Assembly: GCF_004193775.1 (NCBI RefSeq)
Contig: NC_041021.1
Location: forward strand, 36,777,718 to 36,841,717
Direction of reading: 5' to 3'
Length of the DNA: 64,000 nt
Origin: Glycine soja
Taxonomy: Eukaryota; Streptophyta; Magnoliopsida; Fabales; Fabaceae
Shown: piece after piece, positions 1-12,827 of the stretch
How the letters are laid out: each line of letters begins with the position of its first letter
Position numbering within the stretch: the stretch's first letter is position 1
Program-made: the position numbers and the translations under genes
The notes under the pieces: model-generated
The model's input: the letters and a program-made list of their open reading frames with translations, nothing else
Databases searched by the model: none
Told to the model about the DNA's origin: nothing

Positions 1-408
1 AACTTAGTCCCTTAGTTTCTAGCGAACTGCCGCCAGGCTATGAATCTATGAATCCGTAGGCAGGCGACCTTTGTCTCTAAAAGCCTTTTTTTTATGTTAG
101 TGAAATTCTCGGATATTTGGATTTAAAGTCAAAGATAATCTAAATAAATAATAATAATAAAAAAAACAACCAGAGTAATTTTAAGAGAACTGAAGGTTGT
201 TATTGGTTTATTCTCATATATTGGTCACAAATTTGCAATACTTTCAAGGGTAGAGATACATACATTAACTCTGATTTTATGTGTATAACCTGTTATGATC
301 ATTTCTATATCAAAACGAATTACATATGCCAGAAAGCATTGGAGAACAAATTTTGTTTTGAAGTTCATAAAATACACAGAAAAAACGCACATAGCATTTA
401 AAATTTAT

Positions 409-2957
409 CTACTGCCTCAATACTCGGTTTGAGCTCAGGAGAAAGTTTTCCTCGCCAGCAATGGTGGAATTTAATCGTCCTGCAGCCCAACCATTATTAA
501 TTACTTGAACTGCAGCACGCGCTGGATCCCCTGTTACACGGCTTCCCACAACTTGCTTTCCAAATTCAGGAAGACCAGCTGCTTTTCTCTCTTTCCTTTT
601 CTTTCTATCTTCATCTCGTTCTTTCCGCAGCCAACTTTCTACTGTTCTCTGCATATTCAAAACTAATTAGGCACAATTTTTTTTTAATTGAAAATTCACT
701 GCTTAACTCTGCCTACAGTCTCATAGTTGGTCCCAAACCCTAAATATTGATTATGACTGTAATACTAGGTTGAGCAAAAAAGTGTTTTGGAAATTATCAC
801 AGTGCCAAGAAAAATGACACCAACTCATTTAAAATTATACTCGAGGCATACAATGCATTATTTCTTGGTACATTGTCACACAATTCGGCATGAGTATGCT
901 TGGGGTCTTGACAAGTTTTATGATAGCTGTGAGGAACCTAACACAACCCTCTTTCCTTTACTTGGATTTGGACCAACTATGCAACCATAGACTAATTTGT
1001 TAATTTCTTTACCATATGATACAGTGAGTGGCGTATAAATAATTGATCAAATGTGTTTTAAGTCTCAAAATAATGTATAGCACTAACCATTAGTGACAAT
1101 TTGTTAATTTCTTTGACTTTGTCCATAGGCATTGCTAGTTGCAGCTTCCCATGGGCTACATAAACCTGATAAAAAGAACATTAAGAATGATGAAGGACTA
1201 TGCTAAAACATTGACATAAAAAGTGTTCAGAATGGAGCATAGACGTACAATATTTGTTGGCCAATCCTCAAGACCATCAAATATATGTGTAGCATAGATA
1301 ATAGTGGCACCCATCTCGTCACATTCCTTTCTTAGAAATCTCAGAATGTCAGCTCTTGCTAGGACATCAAGGTCAACTGTTATCTCATCGAGAAGAAGAA
1401 CCTATATAAACAAGGAACAAGCTTGTACATACGCGCAATGAGGCTAAAATGACTTTTTTAACAGATCAAACAAAAGATTATCATACATTGAATGGTTTGA
1501 GGAGACCCATACAAATTTGCACCCTTCGTCTTTGTCCATCAGATACTTTATGCAATCTCCAGGAAAGATCGATATCTAATACCTATCCAGTTGAACAGCA
1601 AGATAGAAATTAAGCAACAGTATTTCCAGAGGCAACTATATATGCGTTCCCACAAAAACCTTTCCAGAAATAGCCACACATAAACAGAACATCAACATCA
1701 AGAGTACATAATGGCTTTATTTTTGGTCAAATCTGAAACTTCAAAGCTCAGTCTTTATGCCATATGGCATCTAATATCAAATTCATGGATAGATGCTGGT
1801 AACATATTTAATGCATTCACTTCAATGAGTTAGTTTCCTTATATTTTATTAACATAAACTACATAAGTTAAGAGAAACCTCATGGACAACCACATTCATA
1901 AATGAACCAAAGAGGCCCAATGGAAAAAGAAGGATATCTTACGAAATGAATGAAAGTCAAATAATATTTCTCATGGACTCATGGTTATACAGAAAGTGGT
2001 ACTTTTGTATAAAACAACATGCCAATTCAGTGGTCACTAAGCCACTCCTACAGCCATATCTATGCCCACAAAGAGAAAACAAGTTGCCAAAGAATTGTGG
2101 TCAATTGTATTAACCACTAAGGTAAGTTATTCATGGCGTTGCCCTGCTGCTTTGTTTTGCCTGTTTAAAATTACAAAAAGCATACTCGTGTCATATGAAG
2201 AGAAAAAAAAGTATTCATGAAGTATATGCTGACACATAAAACCAAGGAACCATGTTAGGTTAATAAAGGTTTAAGAAAAGATTCATCAAAGCAGACCTTG
2301 ATTAGCTCGTCTCTTCTTTGAGGATCAATCCCAGGCACACCAAATATCATTTTTTGAGCAGATATGTCCATTTGTATTGGAACCTCAAAACCCGCAAAAG
2401 CAACATCTTGCCTCCACTGCAAAAAACAAAAAAGACGATATCAATTTCTAACAGTCCTAAATTGTAACTAAGGAGTTGAGCACTTAATTACATCAATAAT
2501 AATAAATAAATAAAGTAGAGTTGGTTACGATTTTGAAGGTGGAAAAGTAAAGTAAAAGCAGTAACGAACCTCGCCACCAAGGTAACAGAGATGACCAGAA
2601 GATATTAGAGTGGTGTCGTGAAAAGCTGGTCTTCCGAGCACGCGAACCATGTCAGGCTCCACCAAGTGCTTCCCTCCTAATATCTTGAGGATAGTGGTCT
2701 TTCATAATAATCACAAAAACAGATAAAGTTATAAATGGATATGCGAATAGCCAAATGCTTAAGATTCAGAGAGTACCGGCGCCGTTGGAACCGGCGAGGA
2801 GGCAGCGGTGGCCGGAACATAGAGTGAGATTGAAATCCTCAATGAGCGGAGTGGAGCCCGGCGGTGGCTAGCCGTCGACGCCGGGGTATGTGAATTTCAG
2901 ATCCTTAATCACAAATGTGGCTGCTTTTGAATCTGAATGGGTCTCGTTACCAGTCAT
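409..2957 (-). pseudogene. ABCI20/21-type soluble ABC ATPase, probably inactivated
   Basis: Exons read by eye on the minus strand are 2957-2779 (approximate end), 2703-2570, 2416-2297, 1582-1487, 1401-1249, 1165-1088 and 648-409. The translation shows a Walker A region (SNGAGKTT), the signature ([10 protein letters not shown]), Walker B ([12 protein letters not shown]) and a switch His (YATHIFDG). Its C-terminal tail contains NNGWAAGRL. This matches the plant ABCI19/20/21 proteins, soluble ATPases without membrane domains that are reported at the ER. Two lesions are visible. Codon 30 is TAG (plus 2868-2870), in the stretch TYPGVDG-stop-PPPGST. The acceptor before the GKTT exon ends in AT (2704-2705), not AG, so the Walker A lysine cannot be joined in frame. 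All later exons are open with normal splice sites. A line-specific defect or an assembly error is possible. Confidence 0.75.
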
Positions 2958-4364
2958 TTTAGGTTTTAACGTTCAACACCGACGCTTATGCTTCTGCTTC
3001 TGACATTGCTTCTTATAGATTGAAATTGAACTTGTGTTTGGTGGCCTTTTGGGTCTTCAATCAAAGCGCCAATTCCCTTGTTCTTTTTTACCCCTTAACT
3101 TACTCAAAGCAAAATAGAGTTGCATAACTTCATCATAGATAATTAGTGCAATTTAAAGATTATACTACTAATCATCTTAAAGTACAAAATGGGAATTACT
3201 CCAATAATCTATTGTTAAGTTGTTTAACCTCAATTTCATTTGAATAGGTTACATAATTCTCTTCATATTCTCATTTTTTTTTTGTATTTTTTCATGAAAA
3301 TACTTTTTTAGATAATTTAAAGGCTATTTAGTATAAAACAATTGTAATTCAATCATCGTTATATAACTTTTAAAGTAATTATTATAAAAGAGTTAACAAA
3401 TTTATCATACATGAAAAATGTAATTGAATAATAATATAAAATTAATTTATATTGTATATTTCTTTTCTTTTTCTTTTTTAGAACATATAATTATAAATTT
3501 ATAAACTTTTGAAATTTTATTTCCAAAATTTAATTTTGTAATATTTGGAAAACAAATCGATAGAATGTTATTAGATTACTAATTTCAATATTTAGTTTGT
3601 GTAATGTATTACTGATATTTTTATTGTTCTATCATCTAATTTTTGGAAGAAGACTTCAATTAACAAAATCACGCACTGCACATAATTCCAAAAAGTAGAA
3701 AAGCCCAATCTACAAGAGCTAGTCCACCTTAACCCAAAATATGTGCTATTCTAAAAAGCCTTTAAGACAATTAGGCCGAATCCATGACAGTTATCGACCC
3801 AGTTGTAAGACAAGTTCAATATATTATAACAACAAACTATCCCTCAACTAGTTTAGGGTGCGTTTGTGTTACACGTTTGATTTGAAAAAGATTAGTAAAC
3901 AGTATAAATCAAGCATATGAGAATAAAATAAATCTTTAATTTTTGTTATTTAGGAAATCATGGAAAATTTTTGTTTCATTTATAAAGTATTAAAAAGACA
4001 TATATGTTCATATTTATATCTCTTTAATAACAAAATAATAATAATAACTAACTAACACAATCATTTTAAGAAGGAAACATCAGATTTTTTTCTAATATCT
4101 TTTTCTTTTTATTTCAGTAAATTCATTAAATTTGATATCAATTATATTAAGATAATTGATATTAAATATTTTATTAAATTTTATATAATTTTAGTTGTGT
4201 TTTTGTCTTATCTTATTCTATCTAATATCATAATTTTAACAAATCAAATGAATTCTTAGTGTCCCATGTCGATATTAATTTTATAATTTATAAATTGTTA
4301 TATATTATAAATTTTTAATGTATTTATCTATTATATTTAAATTAATAAGAAATACATGAATAAA

Positions 4365-4427
<63 letters not shown>

Positions 4428-6036
4428 TTAACGAGGTTAATATATGTTATAAAATTCAAACCAAAATTTTGTATGCTGTATATTATATTTTCATATACAT
4501 GCACCAAATTTGTGTTTTTTTTAACATCGTACTTCATATTTTATTTTATATTTTCTATATTTTTATATTAATAAATTTATATATTTTTAATTGAAGAAAT
4601 TTGAACATTAATAGAAAAAATTAAAATATTAAAATCTTCTTTATTTGAATAAATAAGGAAAAATTTGATTTGAACTAAAAACTTATTCCAAATGGGTGAA
4701 TGTTATTATTGAAATTTTTAAGTGTTTTTTAAAATTTGAGTATAATTTTATCAATTGATGTTTAAATATGATTCACGAATTTAATATTTTTTTATATTTC
4801 ATTTTTATATTTTTTAATTACATGATGGAAAACATAAGTTTACCCTTGTTCTTCAAAATTGATATAGCTTAATATATATTGCCTAGAAAGAATATATTAT
4901 TAACTAAAAAATACTAAAAATGAATGAAATAAACTGAGTTTTTATTTTTTTTGTAGTATATTATTAAAAAAATATTAGAATTGTTATTATAAATGTTAAA
5001 AGAGGAATGAAATAATTGATTAAGAATAAAAATTGTAAAAATAGAATTGTTTGTATTTAATAAAATAATAATTAAATATATCTTTAATAGAATGAATAAT
5101 AAAACAAAATCTATTTAAATAATATTGATTTGAATTTTGAATAATACAATTTAATATTTTTGGAGGGAATGAATATGAGATAGTCATGTGTGTCACTCTA
5201 CATATATACATGTGTGTGTCTATATATAGAGAGAGAGATTAGGAGTAAACTATGTTATAAAAAAAATTATGAGTAAACTAATAATAGTATATTCTCTAAA
5301 AAAATTAATGATCCCAAACAAATAAAAATCTCCCCTTTAGAATGTCCTTATAAAAATAGGTTTATTATCACCAAGCATCAGGTACACATTTATGACATTT
5401 AACGTAACTCTGCCAAAATTCTCATTAATTTGAGCATTAAATTGCCTTTGTAGTTACCAACCCTTCACCACTAACTTTGTTATGTCAAAAAGAAAAACCA
5501 TCTAAAAGCATCTCAGAACTCGGTCAAAATCAAAATTAGACATCTCGAACTAGTACACTTTCACTCTTTTCAGTTCTATAAATTCCCATTGAGTCTTTTT
5601 ACACAAGTTTAATGTTGGTTTAGTCTTAAGAATGATTCACAAACAAGACAAGGCAAATAACCTTTGATTTTCAACGAGACTTTCATTGTCACATGTTCAT
5701 GCTCTTTCACTATGATGCTTGACTTTTGACTGCCTAGGACTCTCCTATGAGAGGCAGAACTAAATAGTAAAAACAATTTCACTTTTTAAATATTCAAATA
5801 AATATTATTATTAAAGTGTTTTAATTTATTAATCAAGTCCTAGATGGATTGTTTTTCTTATAAGGTCCTAAAAGTATTGTTTAACAAATACAATAATTTA
5901 GAAAAATTTAAATTCTAGAAGAGTTTAAAATGGTCAGGTCATTGTTGACATGGAAATGATGAGTCCACATGAAGACAACTCATTTGTCTGTTCAAAGGCA
6001 CCAAAACAGTTTCGAATGAAGGCACCACAGCATGCA
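2958..6036. other. AT-rich intergenic DNA, no gene recognised
   Basis: There are long A/T runs and short spurious ORFs only. I see no splice-flanked coding pattern on either strand. The minus-strand promoter of the ABCI-like gene should lie just above 2957. Apart from the (AT)n tract listed separately, nothing is recognisable. Confidence 0.6.
4370..4422. repeat. (AT)n microsatellite
   Basis: About 52 bp of uninterrupted AT dinucleotides. It produces the artificial IYIYIY ORF on the minus strand. Confidence 0.95.
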
Positions 6037-6304
6037 CCTTTAATAAGTCCAAAAGCACCCCAAGTGATATATTTATATTATGCTATCTACACATTTATTG
6101 TGACCTTTAATAAGTCCAAAAGCTCCCCAAGTGATATATTTATATTATGCTATCTACACATTTATTGTGACCTTTAATAAGTCCAAAAGCACCCCAAGTG
6201 ATATATTTATATTATGCTATCTACACATTTATTGTGACCTTTAATAAGTCCAAAAGCTCCCCAAGTGATATATTTATATTATGCTATTTAGACATTTCTT
6301 GTGA
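6037..6304. repeat. 67-bp tandem repeat, four copies
   Basis: The landmark cctttaataagtcc recurs at 6037, 6104, 6171 and 6238, an exact 67-bp period. Copies 1 and 3 read agcacccc while copies 2 and 4 read agctcccc, so the array probably grew by duplication of a 134-bp dimer. The last copy is diverged at its 3' end. It lies about 600 bp beyond the 3' end of the galactinol synthase gene. Confidence 0.95.
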
Positions 6305-6872
6305 ATGTCGAAAAGTCACTGGTTCCAAATCAAAATAAGTTTCTTGATCATTTTGATTCACCACCAACACCTTAATTGGTTTTATGTGATCACCTTTCAT
6401 GCTAAACAGACAAGTATTTACGTGCCCTGCAGGTCATGCGATTGTACAGGCGAAATTTGACACAACTAATGTGAGGAGGAGGAGGAGCCACATTGAAAGC
6501 TTTAATTTTTAAATTACAATTGCCCTTCATTTTCATTTGTAAGGTTAATTGGTAGTTGGTACTATGAATTGGTGTCACAACATGGGTCACCACCGACACC
6601 GTTACAGTGCCCTTGTGACTTATCATGGAAGTAAAAGGGAATAGAATCAGCACCAGAAAAAGAGAACGTACAAAATAAAATTCATATCCAATAATAAAAT
6701 TAAGGACATGGTATTTCACTGCTTTACAATGGCAGAATTGAAAAAGAAAAAAGAAAAAAGGGACACATAAAAAGGTCCTCTAAACACTTTAAAAACACAT
6801 AAAACTTAATGATGTATGGGTCTGTATATCTTATCCTATGTACTTGGATCACACTTGATTTCCAAAGACACT

Positions 6873-8339
6873 CTAAGCAGCAGATGGGGCACGGACGAAC
6901 TTGACTTCACCAACCTCCAAAAGTGCCGCAGTGAACCTATCCACGTTGAATGGATTGTTGTAGTCCAAAGTCTCATCCTCATATATATCCCACCACTTCT
7001 TCACCAACATCTTGATATCTTCTCTCTCCATATTTTCCTCCTTCCCTGTGTACCTCCAAGGCTTAGATCCCTGTCCCACCAATTCAACCAAATTAAAATT
7101 TCTCTCTTATTGTATACCAAAATTTAAATTCCAATTTCATTTCAATTAAAATTGAACACTCACAGCAGCACAGTAGTGAACCACTTTAACTTTTTCAAGC
7201 TCAACGTTCTCAGGGTGACGCCACAGCATGGCCAACACAAGATTATAGACATTAGGAATTGGCCTATATTTGTCCTTGAAGTACATGTTCAAAAAATCCT
7301 GCAACACAATAATCCAACATAAATATACTCTTACACTTTATAATATGAGAAAAAAGTTTTTACACAGAAAATACCAAATATTTGTAATTGGATTTTACAT
7401 CTCTACAAAAAGTCAGAATTTCTGCATATATTTTGATCAATTCAAAGTGAATTTTCCGTGTATAAGTATTAAACTCATATAATATATGACTAATACTATT
7501 GTATAAGATTAATTGATTGAGTTAATTAAGGAAGTACCTGTTCAGCAAAGGAAGTGGGCTTAGTGACTTGGACAGTTTGAAGGAGGTCACGGTAGGTATC
7601 CAGATTGGGCTCATAAACAAACATGCCAGCATTGAAATAGAGAGGAGGCTTGGGCCCAAAGTGAGTGGGCCACTGAACCTTATGAGGGCACTGCTGGCAG
7701 TATCCGATTTGATACTGCAGAGTGTGGCCCCAAGTGGGCTCACAAAAACAGTCCATCACCGCATAAAAGTAGTTATCAGGCAAGTCAAACAAGTGGTCAA
7801 TATTGTCAAACACTTGTATATCACCGTCTAGGTATATCATCTTGCTGAACTCCACAAACTGAGATATACATTTTGCAATAACAACAAAGAAAACACACGT
7901 TAACTAAACTCCCAAAAGGTCCAACAAAAAAAAAAACTTGTTTTTTTTTATATATAAAAAAGAACGGAAGTAATTACATATTAATTAGCATAGATTATAA
8001 AGAGATTTATTTACGTACCTCCCAAATACGTAGCTTGGAATAGTTGATGACGTAATATGCCATGGCGAACTGGGTCTGATTCTCAGGAGGGTACACGGGT
8101 TCAATTTCTCTAACAATGCAACCTTGGGAGGTGAGAATGTTTCGGTGATGTTCTGGAACATCGGGTAACACTGCAACCACCAGAGGGTACATGCTTTTCA
8201 CCTTCCTCAGACCTTTGGCCAAGCCAACGACACCTTTCACATAGTCACCGTTTCCGGCGAGGAAGGTGACGTAGGCACGGCCACGCCCGCCGGCGGCCTT
8301 GGCTTGAGCGTCGGTGACGGTGGTGATATTAGGAGCCAT
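6873..8339 (-). CDS. GolS: Galactinol synthase (GT8 family), four exons
   Basis: The enzyme moves galactose from UDP-galactose to myo-inositol to give galactinol, the first committed step of raffinose-family oligosaccharide synthesis, usually in the cytosol. Exons are 8339-8019, 7858-7538, 7298-7164 and 7070-6873. All have GT-AG borders and phase-0 junctions, giving 324 aa, close to the usual 325-335. The protein has the GT8 metal-binding DGD at residues 118-120 inside YLDGDIQVFDNIDHLFD. It also has the family stretch CFCEPTWGHTLQYQIGYCQQ and ends in APSAA, the C-terminal pentapeptide typical of galactinol synthases. The start ATG at 8339 is followed by MAPNITT, a usual GolS N-terminus. A TATA-like box lies at 8589-8596. 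Many family members respond to drought, heat or cold, but which paralog this is cannot be told from sequence alone. Confidence 0.96.
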
Positions 8340-8409
8340 GGTCTCAGTGAGTGAGTAGTGTAATATAATTGCTTGCTTGGTTTGGTTTGAGAAGAGAAAA
8401 AAGGGTTTC

Positions 8410-8413
<4 letters not shown>

Positions 8414-8459
<46 letters not shown>
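8414..8459. repeat. (GA)n/(CT)n microsatellite in the GolS 5' leader
   Basis: About 22 GA units lie between the GolS start codon (8339) and the predicted TATA box (8589-8596). Read in the gene's direction this is a CT-rich 5' UTR, which is common in plant leaders. Confidence 0.9.
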
Positions 8460-8463
<4 letters not shown>

Positions 8464-8588
8464 TGAAGGCTTGTGGTCACAAGAGTAGGATTTGGGAGAC
8501 AAAAACACTTTGAAAACAAACTTGTATGGAAGAGATATTTTAAGATCTTGGTTTGTGGTTGTGATGGTAGGGGAAATGGTGTGGTTGC

Positions 8589-8596
8589 TTATATAG
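8589..8596 (-). promoter_or_regulatory. TATA-like box of the galactinol synthase gene
   Basis: The minus strand reads CTATATAAGC here, about 250 bp upstream of the GolS ATG. With a usual 25-35 bp spacing, transcription would start near 8555-8565, giving a leader of about 220 nt that contains the CT repeat. No transcript data were available. Confidence 0.5.
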
Positions 8597-8699
8597 AGCT
8601 TCGGAGGGTATTATCGCCATTACAGTCTCAAGGAATCCAACGGTTGAGGAGATGGTTTTGGAATCACACGGGGAAGGATAATGGATAATGTTTTGTTGA

Positions 8700-11035
8700 T
8701 TAATTAATAAATTTATTCCATTCACGCGGTTATAGATAGTCTTTTACTGGCTAATTAGTTAAAGAAACGATTAATTAATTTATATTATCTTTTTTGTAGG
8801 CTTGTAACATTAGAGCATTCTAGTGTTGCTTCGATGTGAACTGTTAGGTTATAGTAGTTGTAAAGCTTGTAATAAAATCTTGATAATGATAGACAATATA
8901 GCTATAACTATAAGAAGAATCGTAGCATTTAAGTTTTGTTAATTGAACAATAAAATCTTCTCGTAAATATAAATATAGCAAACAATTGGCAAAGCACATT
9001 CTTATATCAAAATAATTTTTTTTTGCAGTTATTTTTATTATATCTTAAATGGAAATATATATAATAAAAAAAACCAGAATCAAAATAATTAACGTTTGGG
9101 AACATGAATCAGAATCTTTTTTTTTTTTTAAGAAAACATATGAATCATAGTGATTGACGGATGTATCATTCTTTTTAAGATACAAATCAAAACAGTTTCT
9201 TTCTTCGTAGTCAAAAAAGTTATAACGCATTTTCTTACTATATATTTATTCATGTGTAGTATCAATAATTGCATTAGATTCTTTTTTCTTTTTCTTTTTT
9301 GAAGATCATGATCCCCTTCTTACTCTTAATTAGAAGAAATAGAATAATATCATTGAAGTAGACATGCATACGAAGAATCGAGAAATTTGCAATTAAGTTT
9401 TGTTTCCTAAAGAGAGACAGAGTCCATAATAAAACCTCTCAACATTGACCATACATATATTGGTTTTTTGGCAGAACAAATGAGCAAGCTCTAGTTAACA
9501 TATTTGTTATTATGCAAAGTGAATTCTTTTAAAGCATATACGATTTGGTAATGCTTTCTAATTAAGAAACATATATACTATAGTTTATATATGTTTAACC
9601 TATTAAACATAATAATAAGAGATTTGAATAGTTTACACTTTACATGACTTTTTAAGGTTTATGTTAATTTTGAGAGTTTTAACAAAAAACACAATTTCGA
9701 AACCGACTTCCAAAAATATGGGAAAAGTTAAATGTGAGATGACATGATAGGTGATACATACAGATAACTAACCACATTTTATGATCCTTCTTCATACTAA
9801 TCAACCTCTCTCTATGTTGAAAACTTCTTTGGTACATAAACGACAAAAAAGAAAGTATAGAATTAATATCCGTTTTCAGGTTAACTGCCACCGCCCCCAA
9901 CAGTGAAAAATTAACTTCTATCTTTTTTCCTGCCGTTTATGTATTGTTAATGTAATTGTGTTAATATTTAATTTTATTAATATTTAATTTTATAATTTAA
10001 TTTTAAAATTATATAATTTTTAAAAAACAATACAGAAATAATTAAAAAAGTGGATACTATCACCATCGCCATGGTGAGGCACGTGGACCGTTACTAGACA
10101 CGTGGCTTCCAATTAAGGTATTGCTGCGAAGTCTCTGTATTTTTGGTGGGACCCATAAAATCCTTTGCGTGTGTAATATGAGGTGGTACTGTCTGGTGAA
10201 GAGAGAGCCACATGGATGTTAGTTGGTCGACCAAAGTCTAATTTAATGAATTAATTAATTATAACTTTAGTAAAGTATTCTATGTGAGACTTTTTATTTA
10301 AATAGAAAATATCATGAGGCTGGTAAAAAGTTACATTTTTTAAAATATGACATTACTCGATGGTATATAAGATGATGCAGCAGCAACAACATAAAGAATA
10401 GTCGAATAGAATAGTAAATGAAATATAACATTTTATATTTTTAGGATAATACTTTGGGCTTTGTTTTCAAACACCGACCATTTTAGATTTAGAAATTGAC
10501 TTCAATATTTTTTACAAAAGAAATTGACTGGCAGCAACACGGAGGAAACATCCTCCATGAGAATATTCTCTAAATTTCCAGATTCCTTTATTTTTCATAT
10601 TTTGGATCCTATATTTAGCTTTTAAGTCAAAGTAAAAATAAATCGCAATGAGAGCTGCAGCAAAACAAAATTAATAAGAGCTTTGCGATTTTTTTATGCC
10701 ATTAAATCAGAGTATTTTTTATTATCTTTGTACTAAAAAGGTTAGTAAAAATTTGTGAGAAAGAACATGAGTTTGAATCCCTAAAATACACTATTAAGAA
10801 GGAATGAAGATACGATTAAGTCTATTAAAAATTAGTCTCATAATTAACTTAAAATATCTAAACTTGTAAGGATATCTTGTGATCTCATCGGAGAGTTAAA
10901 GGATTCATTCCATCCTTTTAGCAAATCAATTCCTCCATTCATCAATATCTTATTTTGGGGACTACTGACGATTTTTTTTTTACACTTTCTTTCTAACATT
11001 TTTGTGTAATTAGCTAACGTTTATTGAAAATTAAA
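8700..11035. other. AT-rich intergenic DNA with a G-box pair
   Basis: No coding exon is recognisable. At 10080-10086 (CACGTGG) and 10098-10106 (ACACGTGGC) there are two ACGTG cores 18 bp apart, of the G-box/ABRE kind. They lie about 1.7 kb upstream of GolS and no other gene start is nearby, so any link to GolS is only a guess. Confidence 0.4.
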
Positions 11036-11301
11036 GGTTTAATTATCTATTTAGTTTATATAATTTTTAAATTTATCTCTTTTGATCTCTATAGTTAATA
11101 AGTGGATGTTTTAATCCCTGATTTTTAATAAGTAAGTTTTTTAGTCTTTCAAGTTTATATTATAATTTTTTGACTCTGTTAGTTAAAGAATTTTAATAAT
11201 AAAGACTTTTTAAAAATTAAAATATAAATTTTATGAACTAAAAAATCCATTTATTAATTATATAAATTAAAAAAAGTTTAAAAACTAAAGATAATTAAAC
11301 C
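11036..11301. mobile_element. 266-bp MITE, Mutator-type
   Basis: The ends read GGTTTAATTATCT at the left and AGATAATTAAACC at the right, so they are inverted. The similarity continues imperfectly inward for over 20 bp. Flanks are aaaattaaa (11027-11035) and aaaattaga (11302-11310), 8 of 9 matching, which fits the 9-bp target duplication of Mutator-like elements. The interior is AT-rich with no ORF. Confidence 0.75.
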
Positions 11302-12241
11302 AAAATTAGAATAGTGAGTGCCAGCATGGGAAAGTGCTTTGGTTCTCCAATGAGAAACAAACTGTATCCATTGGACATACTTATTTCTTAACCAAAGGCT
11401 GACACTTTTTCTTTTTCTTTCTTTTCCTTTATGCCCTTTTTCTCTCTGTTTCCCACTTTATCCCTAACCTCCCATCTCTCAAAATCCCCACAACACCCCC
11501 CCCAGCTTCCATCCACACCTCTTCCTCCGGTGCACTTCTACACAGCCCAAACCACCTCCTCGTTACCCATACCCACACCTCCTCCGCCGCAACTCTGCAC
11601 AACCAAATTTTTTTTTATTCTCCATCAGAAAATCGAGAAAAGGAAAAGGGAATGCTTTGGTAAATTTCTTGATTCTATTTCTTTGGCGTTTTCTAGATCT
11701 AACAACAAAAACCTGCAGATTTGCAAACAGGAAAAAAAAAAACAAAAAAGAATGTTCAAAGGATAAAGGCCTCACTCCGTCCTGTGAAAAAGTTTTAGTA
11801 AGAAATTTTTTTTTTTTAAAAAAAAAAAAGATTCTTGAGAATGCTATATTTCTTATAGTAATTTTTAAAATATTTATACTAAACATAGGAGATGTTTATG
11901 TGAGTTCGGCTTAAACACTCGAGCGCGTTGTACGTGATCATTTAGACTACAGGTTCCCAGTTGAGTTGATTAGTAAGTCAGCATGATGTTAGCGTTTGCT
12001 TTTAGTAGTATATATAATATTAAGGATAATGCATAACTTTTTCTTAACAAATTTTACAATTTATGTTAGAAAGAGAAAGGAAATAGTTGATATAGTGGAG
12101 GCTTGGTTATGTTCTCATAATGATAACGATTATGTGCTAGAAAAACATGTGAGACTCTCAATATAACTTAAAATGAATCTTTTTTACAATTCAGGTTTGT
12201 CTTTTAAGCCTTATATAGATTCTGAAGTAAGTTCAATTCCT
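11302..12241. other. CT-rich segment and unassigned DNA
   Basis: 11400-11640 is strongly pyrimidine-rich on the plus strand and resembles a plant 5' leader or promoter. The ORFs across it are low in complexity and match no family I know. It may be the 5' remnant of a gene lost when the neighbouring MULE inserted, but nothing proves this. Confidence 0.3.
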
Positions 12242-12680
12242 TGTTTTTTTTACCAAATTACATACTCTCTCTCTATTCTTTTCCTAAAATACACTACTTT
12301 AGGTATTTATTCCTAAAGTACACCTGTTTTGGCCACTTCACGGAAGTCGGGATCTCACACCCCGACTTCCGTTCTTCCTTTTTTTTATAAATTTTTTTTA
12401 TATTATTAAAATTAAATATTATATTATATAAAATTATTTTTAAATAATTTGAAAATTATTTATTTATTAAATTAATTTATGTAAATTAATTTATAATTTA
12501 ATTTTGTTATTAAGAAAATAATATTATTAAATTTAAGTATTTTTGTTATATTATTTAAATTATTTAAGATATTTTTTGGTGAATATATATTTTAAAATCT
12601 GAATTTTATATAATAATATATTTATTTTAGTAAATATTTATTTTGTATAATAATCTGAATTTTAAAATTTTTAATTTAAC
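12242..12680 (+). repeat. MULE left terminal inverted repeat
   Basis: It pairs with 16497-16935 in inverse orientation. The outer 130 bp are mixed in composition and include acggaagtcggg, then after a short loop its complement. The inner 300 bp are almost pure A/T. Confidence 0.9.
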
Positions 12681-12827
12681 TATTTTACTAAATATAATTA
12701 GTTTGTTTATGTTTTTAGATTTAATTAAAAATGATAAAATTAAAGCTTTTAACAATTTATTTATATAAGAACATTATACTACGTCATTAATAAAATATTT
12801 AAACAATGACATTTGTCTAAGGAAAAA

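Noticed and set aside
4337..4537. Minus-strand ORF rich in IYIYIY
   Set aside because: It is the translation of the (AT)n tract.
11431..11914. Overlapping ORFs on both strands, rich in Pro/Ser or Lys/Phe
   Set aside because: Low-complexity translation of a CT-rich stretch, with no family motif and no splice support.
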